A stretch of DNA of 64,000 bases from Symbiodinium natans. Its lineage: Eukaryota > Sar > Dinophyceae > Suessiales > Symbiodiniaceae. Below the pieces are notes generated by a model, which was not told where the DNA came from, made no database searches, and was given only the letters and a program-made list of their open reading frames with translations. Both the position numbers and the translations under genes were made by a program. Numbering within the stretch: position 1 is the first letter of the stretch; each line of letters begins with the position of its first letter. Location: assembly GCA_905221605.1 (NCBI GenBank), contig CAJNDS010001835.1, positions 350,101 through 414,100 on the forward strand, written 5' to 3'. Shown in pieces: positions 56,360-64,000 of the stretch.

Positions 56360-56950
56360 ACTTGGTGTTGCACAGAGGTTCATGTCATCCCTAAAGCACA
56401 TCTGTGTTCACTAAGACATCTGGCAACGACACTTCGCTCTTCATGTTGCGAAACGTCAGCTCAGCGCTATTGTTTATCCACTATTTTCTTGCTGCTGCTT
56501 TCCTTCCTTTCCCTGCCACATGTTTGCCATGATTGCTGGCATCCATATCTTCACAAACAACTCGGCGAAAGAATGTTTCGCTGGTTCAGTCACCACTTTG
56601 TTCAGCATGATTGAACCGATAGATAGATACAGAAATAAAGGGAGAGACGCATAAAAGATACGGTGGCAGGCCCAATCTGATGTCGCAAGACTCGGTATCA
56701 GCTACGGTGTGATCCGGTATGCATCTTATCATTGGCTAACTGGCACACCTGGCAATGCCAAGAAAGCCACTTGCTACTACTCACTATTCATACTGCGCGA
56801 AGTGACTTTCGCAGCAACCTACCAATCAAGTCTCAATGTCCTTCGTTGACATCTTTCGACCATCGCACCCAAGCCGGCATCATCATCTTGCAAGGCCCCG
56901 CGCTGCGAACGCAGAAAAGCACGAAGACAACGTCATGGGCCTGCAAAAAA
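56360..56950. other. No supportable gene
   Basis: Few open frames in any phase. ATAGATAGATA near 56621 is a tiny microsatellite. Confidence 0.45.
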
Positions 56951-57009
56951 ACTAGCGCCAGAGAAAAGCCAGCAAAGAATGAGAGGACTGTTGAAAGAAA
57001 TCAGGAATA

Positions 57010-57650
57010 CGGCATCTGACTACGGGACGTGATCGGGATCGCCTCCAAGGCATCATGGAAGTCTCCACGATCCACTTCTCCTGCAGCATATCATAAACTA
57101 GTTCGGGCCCCGGTCGGAAGCCTTTCCACCGACGCAAACACCCACTGCGTCTTCTTGTGAGCTAAAGCCGTGATGAAAGCCTGCAGACAACCAATCGGCA
57201 TCGAGCTGTGACTGCTCTTCCGCCGACAGCTTTGGGCGGTCTGCATACTCCTTGGCATGGAGGTTCTGAACTCTGTGGGCAGGCCATCGAGCTTCCAACT
57301 TTGCGCAGCAATTTCGTGGTTGCTTGAGCAAGGCCAATACTATAAACCCCACCCTTATCACAAACAGCGCCCAGCAGCGAGCTCAGTTAATTCCTCGTCG
57401 GTGTACGCATGGCCCTTCTCGGCCCCTGTGCAGAGCGCGCACATCATAGGGCTTCCATGGTAGCCATGGTAGCTTCCCGCATACATGGGAGGCACGACGG
57501 GTCCTTTGTGGTCGATCGGCTGCTTCTGAACATCCCGCGTTAGGTTGGAGCGAACATTCCCAAAGGCATCGAAGACCTGTGCCAGCCCGCAATCACAAAG
57601 CAACAAATAGATCACATTTGTGTTTCCTTCTAGGTTCCAAGACAAGCAGC
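57010..57650 (-). CDS. Gene fragment with EF-hand half
   Basis: About 57375-57590 on the minus strand encodes LAQVFDAFGNVRSNLTRDVQ, VVPPMYAGSYHGYHGSPMMC and ALCTGAEKGHAYTDEELTEL. About 57150-57325 encodes KLEARWPAHRVQNLHAKEYA and LSAEEQSQLDADWLSAGFHH. From 57080, after ATGCTGCAG, the sequence reads GEVDRGDFHDALEAIPI, which matches the second half of an EF-hand (G-x-V-x-x-x-D/E-F). The Cys pair in MMCALC could bind metal but no zinc motif is complete. I do not recognise the whole protein. Confidence 0.42.
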
Positions 57651-57659
57651 CCCTACAGT

Positions 57660-60600
57660 GGCATAATTGCAGGATAAATCTGCAATCGACACGTTGAAGG
57701 TTATCCTCAAAAGCTCGCTCTGGTCGGAGTCAATCCTCGGCGGCTGTCATCGAAAGAACAAGTCCCAATTCTGTCCAGGCCCTCAGCTTCAGAAGACAAG
57801 CCCGGCATATTCATCGGGGCAGGGCTTGCAGGAGACCATCTTACTCTTCGCACGGCAAGGCACTCCAACCGGGAGGAAGCATAATTATCCAGGAAAGCAT
57901 GCCTGCAGAAAGTCAGACACCACATTGTACTGTAAAGAACACGATGTTAACAATGCCCATTCATGGCGCCTTCGGCCTCTGAGAAAGAAAGACAGCCCTT
58001 GCCTAGCTCAATCACCGGACTCCTTGAAAATGCCAGGTGGCAGCTGCAAAGCCAGCAGGGTGGAGCAAAGCACTGCTGCGACAACCGTCGCCCATACCCC
58101 CAGCCACCTTGGCTTCGAACTGCCTTGGGTTTTTGTTATTTGGAGTAGTTTCTTATTAACGCGATCTGGCTGCGTCTCCTCCTGTAGGATGCCTTTGGCT
58201 GGGCTGCGAAAAATGTCCAGGGACCTTGGCTGGACAACAAATTAAAGCGGTCCTTCAACCTCAGCTGCTCTGGCCCATGAACATCCAGTGGCCGTGGGCA
58301 AATTACACAGCTCTTGCTTGCAGCATCAGGGCTTGAAGCTCGCAACGCGGCGTCTCAGCCCATCGGGCATTCCGGCATCCAGCGGTCCAGCCGCAGGGCC
58401 CAGTCATTGGAGGTGCTGTCAAAGATTGCCAACTGTTTTTTTGCTCACATCACCGCAAACTTTTCCGAACATGACACCCACACTGTACCTGCACATTCCT
58501 GCTGACTTAAGGAGTGTAAAGTTAGGCATTGACACATTTGTTATGCACAGTTCACAACCTCAAGGAATGAAGCGCCCATTTGCCTATGGTTCAAGACTGC
58601 GGGCCGTGCAGAGCTGTATATCGGTTCTGACAATGGCTGCATCACTGGGATCCGAACATCTTGGGCGGTCAAGTGCTCAAGGCCTGCACCGAGAATGGCT
58701 GACGTGATCGACCTGACAGGCCATCGAAGTCAACCGCCCAATGTCCGTACTGCCAACCCATGCCAGATTCCAGGCCTTACAAGGTCCGGCACCGCTCGGC
58801 CCATCGTGGCAAAGCTACCAGCCAAGGAGATCAGCCTCAGCACAGCCCATCAAACACATGTACTTCCCAAATCCCCGACCGTTACAAAAAATGCAAAGTT
58901 TTCGCGTACCCTGAGTAAACTACTTTGCACATACCAAATCATGGAACCGATTTCAAACCCCATCCCACCCTGGGGTGCCAGCTGCTGCGGGGACAGACAA
59001 TGGAGGCGGCGCTGAACCTGCGAGCCCATGCTGAAGCCCTCCTGATGCTGATGCTGGTGCTGATAGGCTGGCATCTACTGTGACTGAGAGCACGACCTCC
59101 ACTGCAAGCATGTCCACCAGAGACACATCGTGCCGCCCCATCCTCTGCACTTGAAAGCGCGAGAATACTTCAGGCTACTGTTGACGAATTGAGGAGAAGA
59201 TCGACTAGCGCATCCCTGCCCGGGCTGGGAGGAGGACTGTGCCAAGCACCTTGTCTTGCCAAATGTCCACACAACTCATGGTTCCAGCGTCTCCACACGC
59301 ACGTCTACTTCTGTGGAAATCACTGCCACGGCATGCGCCAGACATGAAGGCCCACAAACTCCCAACCCTGCAAAACTACAGAGGCTTGATCTTCCTTGAG
59401 ACCCGAGATGCAGACCACGCGGAGGACACCAGGTCTGAGTCACTGAAGCTCCGCATGCATCTGCAGACTGCCTTCGCGAGCGCCTCTGAAAAACCACCAC
59501 CAAATTGGCCCGTCATTTGCTAACAGCATGGTCATTGATCGCAGCTCCAGCGCAGCTCCAGATCCCACAACCAACTGACGTGGCTTTGCAACAGCCACAA
59601 AGCCTCGCTCGCCACGTCGTGGCCCGGCAACCGGGAAAGGCATTGTAAGGCATTGGCCTAAGCAGGTTGACTTCAAGCTACCAGATCTACCAGCAAATGA
59701 TGCCAAAACCAAGTTCTTTTGTCATTCCTACGGCACGAAAGGAGAAGGTGCACCCTGGACTCCTGAACCTCAGCGAATTGAATCGGGCAAACCTGGGTTC
59801 TGGACGAGCTGCTGTGGGGTGAAGACATCGGCCTGTTTCGGCTTGCTCTTGCAGACAGCCGCAAAGACCGAACAAAACCCATGGAGTGTTTCCACGTGGC
59901 CGCAATTTGCTCAGGCGAAACCATGCCAGGTCGTTACTTTGCGTTAGCCTACTTGCAGCCTCAAGGCTCGTCATGAGTCTCGAAGCTGCGTACTGCGTTC
60001 TGCTCAAGGTTCGACCTCCCCTGATTGGAGCATATTGGAGCCTGTGCATCTCGCTCCTTACCACGAACGGCCCCCCCATGCCATCTTCCTGGCCCACCTC
60101 GGCAGCGCAGCGAGTGGCCAGACGCCAGCAAGGCCCTCGCTCCGCCGCGGCCGGCCTGGGGCAAAACTTTTCAAAGTTTGGAGATCGGAAAAACCTTGTG
60201 TTTACTCTATAGATGAGGATGGAAGCAAGGCATCAGCGTTCCGGGTTGGCACATACCCGGCAAACCCACGTTAAAATCCCGCCATCCGCGTAAGCCAGCT
60301 CCGATCGCCCGCCCTCCTGAGAACTCAACTGTCTGGATATTGTCCACAACCTCGACAATAAACACGCGCTCATGCAAGACACGACATGCAACGTGCATGG
60401 TACATCATGGCACACCGATGATGCCAATGCACGGTCTTTTCTTATGCTACGAGGCCGGCGCAGTGTCCCCAGCTCCTCTATGTCGCAGCTGTCAGCCTGT
60501 CTTGTTGAGAACAGCTGCCATGCCAAGACTGACACGGATGCATCACGACGCATTTGCCATTTTTCCAGACTTCAGATGCGGCGGCAGTGTTCAACGCAGA

Positions 60601-60820
60601 GGCTCTGCCTCGGGCCAGCGACGCAGAAGCTAAAACACCAGTGTGGTCTAACACTTTGAACCTTCCGGCGTTCATGGCTTGAATGGCTAATCGCGAAGCA
60701 CCTGTCCGTGCCATCGCATCCTACTCGCGACCTATGGGCTCACAAGGCATCACAAGGCCACGTAGAGTGTATGGACCGATGCTTCCTCAGGCCCAGGGCA
60801 TTGGACACAGTCTACCGTTT
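57660..60820. other. Long stretch without a clear gene
   Basis: Many overlapping short frames. A minus segment at about 58200-58330 (contains CVICPRPLDVHGPEQLRLK) is weakly protein-like; so is a + frame at about 58695-59015 (starts MADVIDLTG). Neither has support. I found no repeat of note. Confidence 0.35.
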
Positions 60821-60829
60821 GCTTTAGAT

Positions 60830-62105
60830 AAGTTCTTGCAAGCAAGGCAACTCCACGAGCTGCACTTTTTGCAACTGAAGTTCCACCTCCATACGCAGCA
60901 TGATGTCCAGCTCCTTAGGGCTCAGAACTGTGCTCGCCAATGCTCGCCTGTGTAATGCACATGTGTTGTCTCCATGGGGGGGCCACAGCCTCTGCAGACT
61001 CTCGCGCTCTGCTTGCCATTTCCCTATGCGCAGCTCACGGCGGCTCTGTGCGCAGCTGAGGTGCCAGGATTGTATCTTGGTCTGGCGATTTCCGAGCATT
61101 GCTGATGTGAGGAAGGGCGCCCAAGACTTGCAGGTCGCCATAGACGATGGCCCCAGCTGTCACGGAGACCGTCTTCACATGGTGCGACACTAAGGCCTCT
61201 AAACCTCAGCAGGTTTTTTGCGACTACTGTCTTTTGTGGGATATCCATGTCTGTGGGCAAAGCTTAGCCTGTGACCAGAACTGCCATCAGGAGCTCGAAA
61301 AGTTGCCAAGGCTATGCGCAGTCGGTGCACCCAGTCATCCCAGCCGGAGAAGACCTGAGTACAAACGGCAAAGGAGCTGACACCAATGGCGGCCTGTCGC
61401 AAAGAACTGAGCTTGAGACCTGTCTCCAAAAGACCTGACCTTGGTGCACATCCGCCAAGGATGCCCGGCGCACTCGCCCGTTGTGGAAGTGCCGGTCGTC
61501 ACCCAGGCTTTGTAGCTGCGCCACTGCGGGTGAAGCCTCGACTTCTGCTGTGGACGCACCAGGCGGCGGAAGCAGAGCGGTCCAGATCAGAGGCAGATAG
61601 AAAGCCTTAGCAGGAGTGGGCGCTTCACTGCACTTTATGGCCGCTTCTCTCCTTTCCGGTAGATATGCACCTGGAAGCATAGAATGGAACTTGTTCAAAG
61701 ATAAGTGACTGAGCCGGATCTGGGTACCGACTTGCCAGCTTCAGGCCAATCTGAGCACACGGTGAGATGTGGAAAAGCCTCGACGCATCGCTGAGGCCGC
61801 ACTCGCTGCAGGTCCTCCAGAGTCAGTTGTGGCCTGTCCAGGTTGCGTTGTTGGGCGGCATCCCAATTTGAGTCGCCCTTGCCCTTGCCACCCTTACCAC
61901 CCCTGCCACCCTGGCCACCCTGGCCACCCTTTCCCTTGCTGCCCTCACCGCCCTTCCCGCCCTTGCCCTGCTTCGCCTCAGCCTTACCCTTAGCTTTGGG
62001 TTTGCTCCGGCTTTGGCCCTTCCCACCCTCCTTGCCGTCCTTGCCATCCTGACCTGTGGCTTCGGCCTTCGGTGGGGGATCTTTGCTGGGTTCGTAGCCA
62101 CTCAT
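60830..62105 (-). CDS. Protein with Gly/Lys-rich N-terminus, 5' part of an unrecognised gene
   Basis: The first exon starts at 62105 with MSGYEPSKDPPPKAEATGQD, followed by a highly charged low-complexity region of Lys, Gly, Gln and Ser (about residues 20-80, in units like GGKGGEGSKGKGGQGGQ), then an ordered segment NLDRPQLTLEDLQRVRPQRC and VEAFPHLTVCSDWPEAGK. Further minus-strand candidates: about 61300-61425 (LSSLRQAAIGVSSFAVCTQV, FSGWDDWVHRLRIALATF) and about 60835-61110 (QSRRELRIGKWQAERESLQR, VLSPKELDIMLRMEVELQLQ). The Gly/Lys-rich region suggests nucleic-acid binding or disorder. Family unknown. The neighbouring frames at 61440-61620 are less certain. Confidence 0.45.
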
Positions 62106-62119
62106 GGCCGCGGGCAGGC

Positions 62120-63285
62120 GTGAACTGATTGACTTACTTGGCCGGTTTGTTACAGTTAGTCTTTGTTCTGCGTTTTTGCCCGAGCCTTCTCAGAGTCACC
62201 AGTGAGCCTTGAAGCGTTCAATGACTGTATCTACCGCGAACAATGAAGGAGCTGGGAGCCACAACGGTGCCGCGCAATGCGTCTCAACGGTAATTGGAGA
62301 GAGGCAATGATCACGTGCACATGCGATGCAAGAACTTAATCGGAAACTGCGCCCGCCCATGCGCCGTTTGATAAAGATAATGGGTCGTGCGAGCCAAAAC
62401 GAATTCTCTCAAGGCTTGCCGTGCTTGGGCGGGTGCTAATTCTGCTAACCATGCTCGTATGAGCCACAGCACAGTTGGGCCACACTGTGTGTAACATCCT
62501 GGGACCGTACATTCACCCGCCTATTGGTTGGAAGCCTTTGGAGCTGCAGAGCAGCACTAAGCAAAGCTGACTTTTGAGCCAATTCCTGGGGAAGTTTCGA
62601 TCTTCCCCACTAAAACTGCCCAAAGAAAGGCATGCATCGGTGCCCCTCTGTCAACGGGCTCCACCTGGGCTGCCCAGGTGCTAGGCATGGAGAGCCGAAG
62701 CGACGCCCTCGCGTGACGGCTTCATCCTAGAGTCCTGCGCGGGGTGCGAGCCGAGACATTGAGGAACAAAAAGCTCAATGATACCTCGGCCGCGCCCGCA
62801 GAACCTGAGAGGGTCCAACGCGCCGCTCTGAGCAGCAAGTGCTCGTCTGATTCGTTTGGATGCATGCCTCGCCAAATTTGGAAGATGTAAAGGGAGGTGG
62901 TGCAGAATCAGAGTAGCGCTGCGGGACCCTTCTACGCATCAAATTGCAACGCCGCGGCTTCGCTGGCGTCGACAAAATTTGGGAGCAAAACCAACGCCAG
63001 AACTTCTCTGTTCAGTGAGGGGCGCTGGCTAGCCCACCATGAGGCAGGGTGCATGCTTGGGAACTGCCCAGCTGCCACAAGCGTTCCTCCTACTGCCGCT
63101 TGCTGCATGGTTCAAGTTTGGGGGGCACAGTCACTCCCTGAAAGCACACACCCTGAACAGCAAACAGAATTAGACAAGTCGCTGGCGACTTCTGTCCAGC
63201 ACTCCGACTCCAGCACCTCAGGAGCTGTAAACAAAGCAAAGGCTCTCGAATCCAAAAACTCGCCGACAAAAGCGTGTCCGAGCAC
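62120..63285. other. Between two gene fragments, no supportable gene
   Basis: 5' flank of the Gly/Lys-rich gene and downstream flank of the FN3 gene. A 130-codon + frame at 62897-63289 has no domain and I treat it as chance. Confidence 0.4.
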
Positions 63286-63379
63286 CTAGACCCAGACTTC
63301 TGGATACTGTGGGAACCTAAGCTTTGGCCGCAATGGCCGCAATGGCCAAGCCCTTCTCATGCTGACAGGCGTCGACTTC

Positions 63380-64000
63380 AAAGTCGTTCCATCACCACAA
63401 CCGTCCCAGTCCAGCTCAAGCCACATTTGCCAACTGCGCCCTGGCGTATCTTCATCGGTGGCTGGAGACCTCCGCCGCGGCATGCAGACGGTGCAGCAGG
63501 CGCTGCCGCACGCGCAGCGGGGTCGGTGCTCGATGTGCTCGGAGCCAGCCGCAGCTTGCCCTCGGAGATGCTTCTGACTCCTTTGACCCCTTTGACCCCT
63601 TTGACTCCTTTGACTCCTTGAGTGGAGATGGCAAACACCAGGTCCTGTTCGACGGGACGGCGGCTGTCTCCACGAGCTCCGGCAGAAGTCTGTTGGAGAC
63701 GTCGCCCTTGTCCCGGCTTTTCTCAACAGTGCTCTCAGTTGGATCCTGCTGATCTTGGTCACCAATAGCTCTGCTCCCACTCGCCTTTGTGCAAGATCTG
63801 GCACGAACGGACCAACGTGACCAGCCGCACAAACTGAGAGCTCTAACTTGGCAGACGTATCGCGTGGATGGCCTCAAACCTGCAATTCTTGCTGTCGTCT
63901 GGGATGTGCGTACCCGCTTTTCCTTTACGCCCTCCTCGTCGTGGCGCGATTCCTCTTCATCCATCCAAACTTCATAGTCCAACACCGTTGCATCCTTGCA
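63380..64000 (-). CDS. Fibronectin type III repeat protein, partial (5' end beyond window)
   Basis: The minus strand from the right edge encodes the C-terminal two thirds of one FN3 domain: LDYEVWMDEEESRHDEEG, then RTSQTTARIAGLRPSTRYVC and QVRALSLCGWSRWSVRARSC. The L-R-P-S-T-x-Y core and the following Q-V-R-A strand are typical of FN3. After a Lys/Ser/Glu-rich linker with a 9-bp repeat, a second FN3 start appears in another frame at about 63380-63455: PGRSWQMWLELDWDGCGDG. The frame change implies an intron between them. FN3 modules mediate protein contacts in multidomain proteins. The remaining domains are outside the window and the downstream end is not resolved. Confidence 0.65.
63574..63621. 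repeat. 9-bp tandem repeat (CCTTTGACY)
   Basis: Five copies of a 9-base unit, CCTTTGACC or CCTTTGACT, on the + strand. On the minus strand it encodes Ser-Lys-Glu/Ser-Lys-Gly triplets in one frame and Gly-Val-Lys triplets in another, between two FN3 segments. Confidence 0.9.

Noticed and set aside
1-64000. CRISPR array, tRNA, rRNA, bacterial promoters
   Set aside because: I saw no regularly spaced repeats with unique spacers, and no rRNA or tRNA sequence by eye. The architecture is eukaryotic. A tRNAscan or Rfam search was not possible here.

Overview
The window looks like nuclear DNA of a dinoflagellate, most likely a Symbiodiniaceae-type genome. Coding signal is broken into short exons. Several introns begin with GC or GA instead of GT. 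Every coding segment I can support lies on the minus strand, as in the unidirectional gene arrays of these genomes. Simple repeats are abundant. There is no bacterial-style operon structure, CRISPR array, rRNA or tRNA that I could recognise. The organism call is inference from these traits plus the two single-domain voltage-gated channels with EF-hand tails, a family expanded in dinoflagellates.

Layout. 1-12.9 kb: mostly non-coding, with a (GATATA)-type repeat, a degenerate telomere-like tract (CCCTAAA-related) beside a 366-bp (TTC)n tract, and at most weak exon candidates. 13.0-14.2 kb and 16.3-17.1 kb: fragments of unrecognised minus-strand genes. 18.4-23.4 kb: voltage-gated channel A. 24.1-26.8 kb: an unrecognised gene or relic with a CCHC zinc knuckle. 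27.8-31.5 kb: channel B, a tandem paralogue of A. 34.4-35.0 kb: large CA-type repeat. 35.4-36.7 kb: SAM-dependent methyltransferase with a conserved NPPFVP motif. 37-43.4 kb: exons of one or more unrecognised genes. 44.7-46.4 kb: an intronless exostosin-like (GT47) secretory glycosyltransferase, the best single ORF. 47.7-57.7 kb: more unrecognised minus-strand exons, several with EF-hand loops. 60.8-62.1 kb: 5' part of a gene with a Gly/Lys-rich N-terminus. 63.3-64 kb: tandem fibronectin type III domains of a gene running off the right edge.

The most interesting signal is the comparison of the two channel paralogues. They share start (MPKP), S1-S6 layout, pore motif TFAGNW and EF-hand tail, and four intron positions. 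Channel A has at least six further introns that B lacks. In all four A-only introns whose ends can be set by alignment to B, the donor is GA (three) or GC (one), and the first two intron bases are repeated as the first two bases of the next exon. One of these introns leaves a 15-bp microexon that encodes most of the selectivity filter. This pattern fits recent gain of introner-like introns with target-site duplications. The genes otherwise show no evident shared pathway.
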